A stretch of DNA of 64,000 nt from Gp6-AA40 sp035492455 (GTDB lineage: Bacteria; Acidobacteriota; Vicinamibacteria; Vicinamibacterales; UBA2999). How positions within the stretch are numbered: the first letter of the stretch is position 1; each line of letters opens with the position of its first letter. The DNA is taken from contig DATJJE010000032.1 of assembly GCA_035492455.1 (NCBI GenBank), positions 1 through 64,000 on the forward strand, written 5' to 3'. The notes under the pieces were generated by a model. It did not search any database, had not been told where the DNA came from, and worked only from the letters and a program-made list of their open reading frames with translations. Below are positions 42,214-51,380 of the stretch, in pieces. A program made the position numbers and the translations under genes.

Positions 42214-44135
42214 TGCGTTTCTACCTCACCACCGCGATCGACTACGTCAATAGCCGTCCGCATCTCGGAACCGCGTACGAAAAGATTACGGCCGACGTCA
42301 TTGCACGCTACAAGCGTCTCGCCGGCTTCGAGACGCATCTGCTGATGGGCAACGACGAGCATTCGCAGAATGTCTACAAGCGCGCGCTCGAACGCGGCAT
42401 GGATCCGCTCGCCTACTGCGACCAGATGGAGCAGGAGTTCCGCTCGGTCTGGAAGCAGCTCGACATCTCCTTCGATGACTTCATTCGCACCACCCAGCCG
42501 CGGCATCGGACTGCGGTGCAGAAGCTGGCGCAGAAGGCACACGACAAGGGAGACATTTACGAGGGGTTCTACGAGGGGTGGTACTGCGTTTCGTGCGAGG
42601 CGTTCAAGCAGGAGAAGGATCTCGTCGACGGCAAGTGTCCGCTGCATCCAACGCTGACGCCCGAGTGGATCAAGGAGAAGAACTATTTCTTCCGGCTTTC
42701 GAAGTATCGCGATCGTCTGCTGGCGCATTTCGCCGAGCACCCAGAGTTTCTCGAGCCCGATGTTCGGCGCAACGAGATCCTGAAGCTGCTGGAGGCGGGC
42801 CTCGAAGATATTTCGGTCAGCCGCGCCGGACAGCTCTGGGGCATTCCGCTGCCGTTCGCACCGGAGAACGTCATCTACGTGTGGTTCGACGCACTGATTT
42901 GCTATGCCGCCGGCGTTGGCTACGGCACCGATGACGCGCTGTTCAACAAATGGTGGCCGGCCGATCTGCACATCATCGGCAAGGACATCACGCGCTTCCA
43001 CACCGTCGTATGGCCGGCGATGCTGATGAGCGCCGAGCTGCCGCTGCCGCAACAGGTGTACGGCCACGGCTGGGTGAATTTCGGCGGCCAGCGCATGAGC
43101 AAGTCGCTCGGCACCAGCCTCGACCCGTCCGACGTGGCGGCGAAGTTCGGTCCGGATCCGCTGCGTCTGTATCTCGTGAAGGAGATCTCGTACGGTGGGG
43201 ATGGTGATTTCACGTGGGAGCGATTTGAAGAGCGCTACAACGTGGATCTCGCCAACAACTTCGGCAATCTGGTGAGCCGTCTGGCAGCGATGGCGGAGAA
43301 GTACCGGCAGTGCCGACTGACGCCCGCCGGCTCGGGCGGACGGCTGGCGGAGATCGCCGGCGCGACGGTGAAACGCTATCGAGCGGCGATGGATCGTCTC
43401 GCGCTACACGAGGGGGCGGCGGCGGCGTTTCAGATTATCGACGCCGCCAACGAGTACATCGCCGAGCAGGCGCCGTGGAAGCTTGCGAAGGACGCGGCGA
43501 GCGCATCCCGTCTGGACGAAGTGTTGTTCAATGTCGCCGAGGCCATTCGCATTGCGGCGACGCTGCTGACGCCCGTGATGCCCTCGTCGTGCGCGGAGAT
43601 TCTGCGGCGCGTCGGTGCATCGGGAGAGCTGCGTCTCGACCGCGACGCCACGTGGCGTGCGGACGGCGCGCGCGACATCGTGAAAGGCGCGGCGCTGTGG
43701 CCGCGGTCGGAGGACAAGGTGGACGAGAAGCCGATTGGTGGCGCCGGTGAAGCGGCGGCGCCTGGCGCGACCCAGGCGGTGGGCGCAGGTGCAACGCCGG
43801 CGGAAGACAACCGTATCTCGATCGACGACTTCATGAAGGTGGAGCTGCGGGTGGCGAAGGTGCTCGAGGCCGAGCCCGTGCCCAAGTCGAAGAAGCTGAT
43901 GAAGCTGAAGATCGATGTCGGCACCGAGCAGCGCACGATCGTTGCCGGCATCGCGGAGGCGTATCAGGCCGAGCAGTTGGTTGGGCGCACCATCGCGATC
44001 GTCTTCAACCTGAAGCCGGCGAAGCTGATGGGCATCGAATCGAACGGCATGGTGCTCGCTGCCAGCGTCGGTGACGGCAAACCTGTGCTCGTGAGCTTCG
44101 AGCAGGAAGTGCCGCCCGGGGCCAGGGTGAGGTGA
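42213..44135 (+). CDS. metG: Methionyl-tRNA synthetase
   Basis: The 640-residue protein has a class I HIGH-type motif in NSRPHLGTAYEKITADVIARY, a KMSKS motif in GGQRMSKSLGTSLDPSD (about residue 295), and a zinc knuckle CVSCEAF...GKCPLHP. After the anticodon-binding domain and an Ala/Gly linker (about 505-535) comes a tRNA-binding OB fold (about 540-640; DFMKVELRVAKVLEAEPVPKSKKLMKL), as in homodimeric MetRS. NDEHSQN replaces the more usual GTDEHG near the active site. It is coupled to larC and tatD by start-stop overlaps. Confidence 0.96.
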   Translation: MRFYLTTAIDYVNSRPHLGTAYEKITADVIARYKRLAGFETHLLMGNDEHSQNVYKRALERGMDPLAYCDQMEQEFRSVWKQLDISFDDFIRTTQPRHRTAVQKLAQKAHDKGDIYEGFYEGWYCVSCEAFKQEKDLVDGKCPLHPTLTPEWIKEKNYFFRLSKYRDRLLAHFAEHPEFLEPDVRRNEILKLLEAGLEDISVSRAGQLWGIPLPFAPENVIYVWFDALICYAAGVGYGTDDALFNKWWPADLHIIGKDITRFHTVVWPAMLMSAELPLPQQVYGHGWVNFGGQRMSKSLGTSLDPSDVAAKFGPDPLRLYLVKEISYGGDGDFTWERFEERYNVDLANNFGNLVSRLAAMAEKYRQCRLTPAGSGGRLAEIAGATVKRYRAAMDRLALHEGAAAAFQIIDAANEYIAEQAPWKLAKDAASASRLDEVLFNVAEAIRIAATLLTPVMPSSCAEILRRVGASGELRLDRDATWRADGARDIVKGAALWPRSEDKVDEKPIGGAGEAAAPGATQAVGAGATPAEDNRISIDDFMKVELRVAKVLEAEPVPKSKKLMKLKIDVGTEQRTIVAGIAEAYQAEQLVGRTIAIVFNLKPAKLMGIESNGMVLAASVGDGKPVLVSFEQEVPPGARVR

Positions 44136-44911
44136 TCGATTCGCACTGTCACATTGCTGGCCCCGAGTTCGTCGACGACCTCGCCGCCGTCATCGATCGT
44201 GCGAAGGCCGCGAGCCTGTCGCACGCGCTCGTCATCCTCGCCGCGGACGATGAACCGGAAATCGAACAGGGCAGCACCGTCGCGGCGCGCTGGCCCGCCG
44301 TTCGGTTTTCCATCGGCGTCCATCCGCACGCGGCGGGGAAGTTCGCCGCCAATCCGGCGGAGGCGGCAAGACGCGTCGATGCGGTGATGACCGCACAGGC
44401 GCTGACGCGCGGTCTCGGCGAGATTGGTCTCGACTATCACTACGACTTCGCACCGCGAGACGTCCAGCAGCAGGTGTTCCGCGAGCAGATCCGGCTGGCG
44501 AGGCAGCGGCAGCTGCCGATCGTCATCCACACCCGTGAAGCGGACGAGGACACGTTCCGCATTCTCGAGGAGGAGAACGCGCGCGACATCGGCGGCGTCT
44601 TTCACTGCTTCACCGGAGACCGGCCGATGGCACGACGCGCCCTCGATATCGGCTTTCATATCTCTCTCGCCGGCATCGTTACGTTTCCGCGTGCGTTGGA
44701 GCTGAAAGAAGTGGCGAAGATGGTGCCGATCGAACGGTTGCTGATCGAAACCGACAGCCCGTTCCTGGCGCCGGTGCCGCACCGCGGCAAGCGCAACGAG
44801 CCGGCACATGTCGTGCGCGTCGCGGAAACGATCGGAGAACTGCGCGGCACGAGCGCTGACGACATCGGTCAAAGCGCGCGCGCCAATTTCGAGCGGTTGT
44901 TCAAGCCTTGA
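44132..44911 (+). CDS. tatD: TatD family metal-dependent hydrolase
   Basis: The 259-residue protein has the TatD metal ligands: DSHCHI at the very N-terminus, LGEIGLDYHYDF, PIVIHTREADEDT, GVFHCFTGD and LLIETDSPFLAPVPHRGKRNEP. TatD proteins are 3'-5' DNA exonucleases or D-aminoacyl-tRNA deacylase-like hydrolases. The GTG start overlaps the metG stop, a very common metG-tatD pairing in bacteria. Confidence 0.95.
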   Translation: MIDSHCHIAGPEFVDDLAAVIDRAKAASLSHALVILAADDEPEIEQGSTVAARWPAVRFSIGVHPHAAGKFAANPAEAARRVDAVMTAQALTRGLGEIGLDYHYDFAPRDVQQQVFREQIRLARQRQLPIVIHTREADEDTFRILEEENARDIGGVFHCFTGDRPMARRALDIGFHISLAGIVTFPRALELKEVAKMVPIERLLIETDSPFLAPVPHRGKRNEPAHVVRVAETIGELRGTSADDIGQSARANFERLFKP

Positions 44912-44925
44912 TATGATGGTCGGGC

Positions 44926-45933
44926 TTGAATCCGACCGCGCAGAAGCCCTCATCCGCTGTCCTGGCGCAGCTGTTCGAGCCGATTCACGGAGACCTCGAG
45001 AAGGTCGAAATTGAATTCGTGCGGCATCTCGAATCGCAGGTCGCGCTCATTCCGACGATCGGCCACTACATCCAGCAGGGTGGCGGCAAGCGCATTCGTC
45101 CCGCCGTGCTGCTGATGTCGGCGCGCATGAGCGGCTATACCGGTGAGCACGCGGCGCTCTTCGCATCGGTGATCGAGTTCATTCACACCGCGACGCTGGT
45201 TCACGACGACATCATCGACGAGTCCGACATGCGGCGCGGCCGCCAGGCCGTGCACTCGCGGTGGGGCAACGACGTGACGGTGCTGCTCGGCGACTTCCTC
45301 TACATCAAGTCGATGTCGATGGCGCTGTCGCGCGACAGCCTCGATTTCATCCGGCTGCTCTGCGAAGTGACGCTGCGCATGATCGAAGGCGAGCTCTATC
45401 AGCTGACGAAGAACGGCATCGTCGATCTCTCCGAAGACGAGCATTTCGAAATCATCAGGCGAAAGACGGCGTATCTGTTTGCCGGCAGCGCACGCATCGG
45501 CGGCATGCTCGGTCCCGGGACGAACACCGAACAGGAAGACGCACTGTGGGACTACGGGCTGAACATCGGCATGGCGTTCCAGCTCGTCGACGATTTGCTC
45601 GATTTCACTGGCGAAGAGGATGCGCTGGGCAAGCCGGTGGGCGGCGACTTGCGCGAAGGCAAGATGACGCTGCCGGTCATCCATCTGCTTGCCAGCGGCG
45701 ATGCGCGCGCCGAAATCCTCATCCGCAAGATCGTCAAGGAGCGCGGCGCCTCAATCGACGAGTGGCGCGAGCTGCGCAACTTGCTGGCGCAGCATCGCTC
45801 GCTCGAATATGCGCGGCGCGTCGCCACCGACTTCGTGGAGAAGGCGAAGGCGGCGCTCGACACCTTTCCGGCCAGCGCCGAACGCGACGCGCTGTTGTAT
45901 CTGCCTGACTACGTCCTGTCGCGAGATCGGTGA
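44926..45933 (+). CDS. Polyprenyl diphosphate synthase
   Basis: The 335-residue protein is a trans-prenyltransferase with a first Asp-rich motif DDIIDESDMRRG (about residue 92) and a second DDLLDFTG (about 220), plus GGGKRIRPAVLLMSARM. It elongates farnesyl diphosphate for quinone side chains; octaprenyl or heptaprenyl is likely from the small residues (IEFIHTATLVH) before the first motif, but chain length is not certain. The start is TTG at 44926. Its stop overlaps the GTG of ligA. Confidence 0.92.
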   Translation: MNPTAQKPSSAVLAQLFEPIHGDLEKVEIEFVRHLESQVALIPTIGHYIQQGGGKRIRPAVLLMSARMSGYTGEHAALFASVIEFIHTATLVHDDIIDESDMRRGRQAVHSRWGNDVTVLLGDFLYIKSMSMALSRDSLDFIRLLCEVTLRMIEGELYQLTKNGIVDLSEDEHFEIIRRKTAYLFAGSARIGGMLGPGTNTEQEDALWDYGLNIGMAFQLVDDLLDFTGEEDALGKPVGGDLREGKMTLPVIHLLASGDARAEILIRKIVKERGASIDEWRELRNLLAQHRSLEYARRVATDFVEKAKAALDTFPASAERDALLYLPDYVLSRDR

Positions 45934-47963
45934 ACGCTGCCGAACGCATCGCCGAACTGCGGCGCGTCATTCGTTACCACGAAGAGCGCTACTACGTCCT
46001 CAACGATCCTGAAATAGCCGACGCTGAATTCGACGCGCTCATGCAGGAGCTGGAGCGCCTCGAGGCTGAGAATCCCGATCTCGTCAGCGCCGATTCCCCG
46101 ACGCAGCGTGTCAGCGGGCGGCCGGCGGCCGGCTTTGTCACCGTCGAACATGCGGAGCCGATGCTCAGCCTCGACAACGCCTACGACGAGGAGGAGCTCC
46201 GCGAGTTCGACGCGCGCGTGCGGCGCGGACTCGCCGCGGCGGGCGAACCGGCTGAGCAAGTGACCTACGTCGCGGAACTGAAGATCGACGGTCTGAGTCT
46301 CGCGCTCACATACGAGAACGGCGTGCTCGTGCGCGGAGCGACGCGAGGCGATGGCCTCCGCGGCGAAGAAGTCACCGCGAACGTTCGGACGATCCGGGCG
46401 ATCCCGTTGAAACTCCGCAGCGGCAGTCTGTCGGATCCGCGACGAATCGAGATCCGCGGCGAGGTGTATCTCCCGCGCAGAGTGTTCGAGCGCATCAACA
46501 AGGAGAAGGCTGACGCGGGTGAGCCACTGTTCGCCAATCCACGCAACGCGGCGGCCGGGACGATGCGCAATCTCGATCCCGCACTGGTCGCCAAACGCGG
46601 TCTTAGCGCCTGGACCTACCAGCTCGTCGATGTAAGGGCAGGCGTTAACACCCTCCCCTATACGCACGGCGAAACACTGGAGGCGCTGAAGGAGTGGGGA
46701 CTGCCGGTCGAGCCGCACTGGAAGCGGTGCGTCGGCGTCGAGGAACTGGTGGCGTTCACCCGTGAGTGGGACGAGAAACGGCGCACGCTCGACTTCGACA
46801 CCGATGGTGTGGTGATCAAGCTCGATCGCATCGACCTTCGCGCAAGGCTCGGTACAACCAGCAAGTTCCCGCGCTGGGCGATCGCATTCAAGTTCCCGGC
46901 GGAGCAGAAGACGACGCTGCTCAAGAGCATCGAGGTGAACGTCGGCCGCACCGGCGCGGTGACGCCGTTCGCGATGCTGGATCCCGTGTTCGTCTCTGGT
47001 TCTACCGTGTCGATGGCGACGCTGCACAACGCGGACGACATCGCGCGCAAGGACATCCGCGCGGGCGACTGGGTGATTGTCGAGAAAGCAGGCGACGTGA
47101 TCCCGCGTGTTGTCGGACCCATCTTGAGCAGACGGCCGGCGGACTCCAAGCCGTGGGTCATGCCCACGACCTGCCCGCGATGTGGAAGCACACTGCATCG
47201 CCCGGAAGGCGAAGCGGTGTGGCGATGCGAGAACACATCGTGTCCTGCGAAGCTGCAGCGCGGCCTCGAGCACTTTGCCTCGCGCGGGGCCATGAATATC
47301 GAGGGCCTCGGCGAGTCGCTCATCGCCCAACTCATCAATGGACGACTGGTGCACGACTACGCGGATATCTATGCGCTGACGACGGAACAGCTCGAGCAGC
47401 TGGAGCGCATGGGGAAAAAGTCGGCGGCGAAGGTGATAGCGCAGGTCGAGAAGAGCCGCGGCAACGAATTGTGGCGGCTCATTTATGGCCTCGGCATCCG
47501 GCACGTCGGCGAGCGCGCCTCACAGGTGCTGGCGCGCGCGTTCGGATCGATGGACGCGTTGTGCGCCGCGTCGATCGAGCTCCTGCAACAGACGCAGGAG
47601 GTCGGTCCAGTCCTCGCCGAATCCGTGCGCAGCTGGCTGGACGAGCCGCGCAACCGTCAGCTCATCGATCGGCTGCGCGCCGCGGGCGTGAACATGGAAG
47701 TGCCCGAGGATCAGCGGATCGCAGCGGACACGCCAGGCCCATTGGCCGGGAAAACGTACGTGATTACGGGGACGTTGGAAGCGATGTCGCGCGAGCAGGC
47801 CACAGCGGCCCTCGAGCGGCTCGGCGCCAAGGTTGCCGGCTCGGTCAGCAAAAAGACGACAGGTGTGGTTGTCGGCGCGGAGCCCGGCAGCAAGGCTGAG
47901 AAGGCGCGGGCACTTGGCGTCCCGGTGCTCGATGAGGCAGCCTTCCTGGACTTGATTAAGTAG
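45930..47963 (+). CDS. ligA: NAD-dependent DNA ligase LigA
   Basis: The 677-residue protein has all LigA domains: the Ia NMN-binding helices (RYYVLNDPEIADAEFDALMQELERLE), the adenylation domain with active Lys in AELKIDGLSLAL (about residue 117), and the OB fold. A Cys4 zinc finger (CPRCGSTLHRP...CENTSCPAK), helix-hairpin-helix repeats and a C-terminal BRCT domain (about 600-677) complete it. It seals nicks in replication and repair. The GTG start overlaps the stop of the prenyl synthase gene. Confidence 0.97.
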   Translation: MNAAERIAELRRVIRYHEERYYVLNDPEIADAEFDALMQELERLEAENPDLVSADSPTQRVSGRPAAGFVTVEHAEPMLSLDNAYDEEELREFDARVRRGLAAAGEPAEQVTYVAELKIDGLSLALTYENGVLVRGATRGDGLRGEEVTANVRTIRAIPLKLRSGSLSDPRRIEIRGEVYLPRRVFERINKEKADAGEPLFANPRNAAAGTMRNLDPALVAKRGLSAWTYQLVDVRAGVNTLPYTHGETLEALKEWGLPVEPHWKRCVGVEELVAFTREWDEKRRTLDFDTDGVVIKLDRIDLRARLGTTSKFPRWAIAFKFPAEQKTTLLKSIEVNVGRTGAVTPFAMLDPVFVSGSTVSMATLHNADDIARKDIRAGDWVIVEKAGDVIPRVVGPILSRRPADSKPWVMPTTCPRCGSTLHRPEGEAVWRCENTSCPAKLQRGLEHFASRGAMNIEGLGESLIAQLINGRLVHDYADIYALTTEQLEQLERMGKKSAAKVIAQVEKSRGNELWRLIYGLGIRHVGERASQVLARAFGSMDALCAASIELLQQTQEVGPVLAESVRSWLDEPRNRQLIDRLRAAGVNMEVPEDQRIAADTPGPLAGKTYVITGTLEAMSREQATAALERLGAKVAGSVSKKTTGVVVGAEPGSKAEKARALGVPVLDEAAFLDLIK

Positions 47964-47978
47964 CGAGATAATGGAAAG

Positions 47979-49469
47979 GTGACGCGCCGGTTCGTTCTCG
48001 TGACGGTCTGCCTGACGGCGACCATCGCCTTTCTCATCGGGCTCGTCGTCGCCGGCTCGATGAGCCCGCAGTTCGCAATCTCGGCGCCGAGCGCGCCGCA
48101 GGTTCCGGTCCGCACACGCGTGTTGCCAGGCATGTCGCCGGCGGTTGTCTCGTTTGCCGATGTCGCCGAGCGCCTCAACCCGGCAGTTGTGAATATCGAC
48201 GCGACGTCACGCGGCACGCGAAGCCGTCGTTTCGGGGGCCTGCCGGTACCCGACGGCCCGGAGCTGTTCGATCGTCCCGGCGGCGATCGCGATCCGCAGG
48301 GGCCGCGCCGCGGCGCTGGAACCGGGTTCATCATCGATGCCGGCGGTCTGATTCTCACCAATCATCATGTCGTGGACGGCGCCGACCGCATCATGGTCCG
48401 CCTCACCGATGGAAGGAACCTGCACGCGACACGTGTCGGATCGGATCCGGACACGGACATCGCGCTCATCAAGGTGGATTCCGCAAGGGAGCTGCCATAC
48501 GCACCGCTGGGCGACTCCGACTCGCTTCGTGTGGGCGAATGGGTTGTTGCCATTGGCAACCCGCTGGCCTACGAGCACACGGTGACGGTCGGCGTCGTCA
48601 GTTTCATCGGCCGGAAGCTGTTCGACAGCTCGCTGGACCGCTACATACAGACGGACGCGGCCATCAATTTCGGCAACAGCGGCGGCCCGCTGATCAACGC
48701 CCGCGGAGAGGTGATCGGCATCAACGCCGCGATCAGCTCGCGCGCGGCGAACATCGGCTTCGCCGTGCCGATCAATCAGGCGCGTGCCATTTTGCCGCAG
48801 CTGCGCGACAAGGGACGGGTCTCGCGCGGCTATATCGGGGTGTCACTGCGCGATGTGGATCCGGATCTCCAGCGCTCGCTCGGCCTGGGCAACACCGACG
48901 GCGCGCTGGTGCAGGACGTTACGCCCGGATCGCCCGGCGCGCGCGCTGGCATTCGCACGTATGACCTCATCGTCGCTGTTGATGGCAAAGCGGTGAGCAG
49001 CAACGATCAGTTGATTCAACTGATTGCCTCGCGGCAGCCTGGCACGGTTGCGACGCTGCAGATCGTTCGCGACAACCGTCCGCTCAACATAGCCGTGAAG
49101 CTCGCCGAACGTGCGCCGCGCGAGCGGAAGGCGACGAACGACGATGACCCGGCTCCGCAGCCATCAAGCCAGCGCGGCCCGTCGCTGGGTCTCTCGGTGC
49201 GCGAGTTGGATCGTGACTTCGCGGCGCGTTTCAAGCTGCCGGAGGGGATGCAGGGTGTGGTGATTTCGCGGGTGGAACCCATGAGCCCGGCGTTCGACGC
49301 CGATGTGGAACGTGGACACGTGCTGCTCGAGATCAACCGCCACCCGGTACGATCCGTCGAAGACTTCCGCCGTTTGACGGCGAACGCGAAGGCAGGCGAT
49401 ATTCTCGCGCTCTACGTCTACAAGCCGGAGAGCGACTCGCGCGCGCTGCATACGGTCAAGATTGAGTAG
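47979..49469 (+). CDS. degP: HtrA/DegP-type periplasmic serine protease with two PDZ domains
   Basis: The 496-residue protein has an N-terminal membrane or signal segment (about residues 5-25), a trypsin-like domain with His in TNHHVVDGADRI, Asp in DTDIALIKVD and Ser in NFGNSGGPL, and two PDZ domains (about 285-380, and 410-490). It degrades or refolds damaged envelope proteins. The linker between PDZ domains is rich in Arg, Asp and Pro. The GTG start follows ligA by 15 bases and it precedes an NtrC-type regulator by 15 bases, so the two may be cotranscribed. Confidence 0.93.
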   Translation: MTRRFVLVTVCLTATIAFLIGLVVAGSMSPQFAISAPSAPQVPVRTRVLPGMSPAVVSFADVAERLNPAVVNIDATSRGTRSRRFGGLPVPDGPELFDRPGGDRDPQGPRRGAGTGFIIDAGGLILTNHHVVDGADRIMVRLTDGRNLHATRVGSDPDTDIALIKVDSARELPYAPLGDSDSLRVGEWVVAIGNPLAYEHTVTVGVVSFIGRKLFDSSLDRYIQTDAAINFGNSGGPLINARGEVIGINAAISSRAANIGFAVPINQARAILPQLRDKGRVSRGYIGVSLRDVDPDLQRSLGLGNTDGALVQDVTPGSPGARAGIRTYDLIVAVDGKAVSSNDQLIQLIASRQPGTVATLQIVRDNRPLNIAVKLAERAPRERKATNDDDPAPQPSSQRGPSLGLSVRELDRDFAARFKLPEGMQGVVISRVEPMSPAFDADVERGHVLLEINRHPVRSVEDFRRLTANAKAGDILALYVYKPESDSRALHTVKIE

Positions 49470-49484
49470 CGCCCCGTCGGCGAC

Positions 49485-50915
49485 ATGAAAAACCGCATCC
49501 TCGTCATCGATGACGAAGCAGCCATCCGCGATTCGCTGCGGATGATTCTCGAATACGAAAACTACGAGTTCGCTGGCGCCTCCAACGGCCAGGACGGCCT
49601 CGCGCAGATCCAGCGGGAGCGGCCGGATCTCGTGCTGCTGGACATCAAGATGCCGGCCATGGACGGCATGGAGGTGCTCCGCAAGATCAAGACGGTCGAC
49701 GAAACGCTGCCGGTCGTCATGATCTCCGGCCACGGCACCACCGCCACGGCCGTGGAAGCGATCCGATCCGGCGCCATCGATTTTCTCGACAAGCCGCTGA
49801 GCAGCGAGCGTGTCATCGTCACCATCCAGAACACGCTCAGTCAGTCGCAGCTGCGCAAGGAGAACCGCGAGCTGAAGCTCGCGATGGAGTCGAGGTACGA
49901 GATCGTCGGCAGCAGTCCCGCGCTGCGGCGCGTGCTCGAGGCGGTGCAGCGCGCAGCGCCGACCAATGCCACGGTGATGCTGCTGGGCGAGAGCGGCGTC
50001 GGCAAGGAACTGGTCGCGCGGACCATTCACCGCAACAGCCCGCGCGCAGGGCAGCGCTTCATTCAGGTAAACTGCGCGGCCATTCCCGAGGAGCTGATCG
50101 AATCGGAACTGTTCGGCCACGAGAAGGGGTCGTTCACAGGCGCGACCGAGAAGCAGATCGGCAAGTTCGAGCAGGCCGATCGCGGCACCATCTTTCTGGA
50201 CGAAGTCGGTGACATGAGTCCGAAAACGCAGGCGAAGGTACTGCGCGTGCTGCAGGAGCAGGAAGTCGAACGACTCGGGTCCGCGCGCACGATCAAGGTC
50301 GATGTGCGCGTCATCGCGGCGACGAACAAGAACCTCGAGGAGGCGATTCAGCGCGGCGAGTTCCGGGAGGATCTCTTCTTTCGTCTGAACGTCATCCCTA
50401 TTCAGGTGCCCCCGCTGCGCGAACGGCGCGACGACATTCCGCAGCTCGTCCAGCATTTCGCCAAACGCATCAGCGAAGAGCACAACTTGAAGCCGAGGCG
50501 GTTCGAGCCGCGCGCCATGGAGGCGCTGCAGCGGTACCGCTGGCGCGGCAACATTCGCGAGCTGCGCAACACGGTCGAGCGGCTGATGATCATGGCCCCC
50601 GGCGATCTCATTCGCGTGGAGGATTTGCCGACAGAGGTTCGCGGAGTGTCGCCGTCGCCGGCGTCGCCTTCGGATGCGCCGGCGTTGGCGCAGCCGGCCG
50701 CTGGCGCGGGCGGGTCGGCCACGTCAACGAGTGGCACGCCGGCGCCTGGCACGCTGCGCGAGTTCAAGGAAGCCGCCGAGCGCGCGTTTCTCGTCGAGAA
50801 GCTGCGTGAGAACAACTGGAACATCTCGAAGACCGCCGAAGCCCTCGACACGCCGCGCAGCAATCTTTACAAGAAGCTGGAACAGTACGGAATCAAGCAG
50901 GAAGTGGACGGATAG
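49485..50915 (+). CDS. Sigma-54-dependent response regulator (NtrC family)
   Basis: The 476-residue protein has a receiver domain (about 1-120; ILVIDDEAAIRDSLRMILEY, phospho-Asp in LLDIKMPAMDG, Lys in LDKPLSSE), an AAA+ domain (about 140-375) with GESGVGKELVARTIH, GSFTGATEKQIGKFEQA and FLDEVGDM, and a Fis-type helix-turn-helix (LRENNWNISKTAEALDTPRSNLYKKL). GSFTGA in place of GAFTGA is compatible with sigma-54 contact. No sensor kinase is adjacent, so its signal is unknown; position after htrA suggests, but does not prove, an envelope stress role. Confidence 0.95.
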   Translation: MKNRILVIDDEAAIRDSLRMILEYENYEFAGASNGQDGLAQIQRERPDLVLLDIKMPAMDGMEVLRKIKTVDETLPVVMISGHGTTATAVEAIRSGAIDFLDKPLSSERVIVTIQNTLSQSQLRKENRELKLAMESRYEIVGSSPALRRVLEAVQRAAPTNATVMLLGESGVGKELVARTIHRNSPRAGQRFIQVNCAAIPEELIESELFGHEKGSFTGATEKQIGKFEQADRGTIFLDEVGDMSPKTQAKVLRVLQEQEVERLGSARTIKVDVRVIAATNKNLEEAIQRGEFREDLFFRLNVIPIQVPPLRERRDDIPQLVQHFAKRISEEHNLKPRRFEPRAMEALQRYRWRGNIRELRNTVERLMIMAPGDLIRVEDLPTEVRGVSPSPASPSDAPALAQPAAGAGGSATSTSGTPAPGTLREFKEAAERAFLVEKLRENNWNISKTAEALDTPRSNLYKKLEQYGIKQEVDG

Positions 50916-50923
50916 CGGCGGAC

Positions 50924-50950
50924 CTTCTGGTTCCGCGTCTGCGGAAGAAG
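50924..50950. terminator. Hairpin between the response regulator and rnpB
   Basis: TTCCGC and GCGGAA form a 6-bp stem with loop GTCT, extended by CTTC/GAAG across a 3-base bulge. It lies immediately between the ends of the two converging units and could stop both transcripts. No U-run follows. Confidence 0.5.
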
Positions 50951-50953
50951 ATC

Positions 50954-51319
50954 GCAGTCAGCCGATAAGCCGAATTCTGTCGAGAACGATCATTCCTCTG
51001 CACCCGTGATCGCTCACAGGTTCTAGCGACCTACCCGATGGCTTGGGACGGGCAGTCCTCATCACGCCATCCTATTTGGTCTTGCTCCGTGCGGGGTTTT
51101 GCCTGCCACCGACGTTACCGCCGGCGCGGTGCGCTCTTACCGCACCTTTTCACCCTTACCCCGGTTGCCCGAGGCGGTATGTTTTCTGTGCCACTGTCCG
51201 TCAAGTTGCCCTGCCCGGGCGTTACCCGGCGCACTGCCCTTTGGAGTTCGGACTTTCCTCTCCCCACCGTCTTATCAGTTTCCTGAAGCGCGGCGGTGAG
51301 CGATCGTCTGGCTGACTGC
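50954..51319 (-). ncRNA. rnpB: RNase P RNA
   Basis: On the minus strand the 5' part contains GAGGAAAGTCCGAACTCC and the 3' part ends GACAGAATTCGGCTTA, the two universal signatures of bacterial RNase P RNA. GCAGTCAGCC at the 5' end and GGCTGACTGC at the 3' end pair perfectly to form P1, fixing the ends at 51319 and 50954, a length of about 366 bases that fits an A-type RNA. GATAAT lies eight bases upstream of the 5' end as a possible -10. It is the catalytic RNA that matures tRNA 5' ends. Confidence 0.93.
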
Positions 51320-51380
51320 GACTTCACATTATCGCGTACGATTACCGCGGCAGGCTTTTTGCTCGGCTCCGACACTGACC

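Noticed and set aside
45909..47504. Minus-strand open frame of 531 codons opposite ligA
   Set aside because: Antisense shadow of a full-length LigA; no domain, unusual amino acid composition.
49164..50483. Minus-strand frame of 439 codons opposite htrA end and the response regulator
   Set aside because: Antisense shadow; the plus-strand frames carry complete catalytic and AAA+ motifs.
51038..51315. Several short plus-strand ORFs of 66-90 codons between 51.0 and 51.3 kb
   Set aside because: The segment is the RNase P RNA gene on the minus strand, identified by its two universal signatures and the P1 helix.
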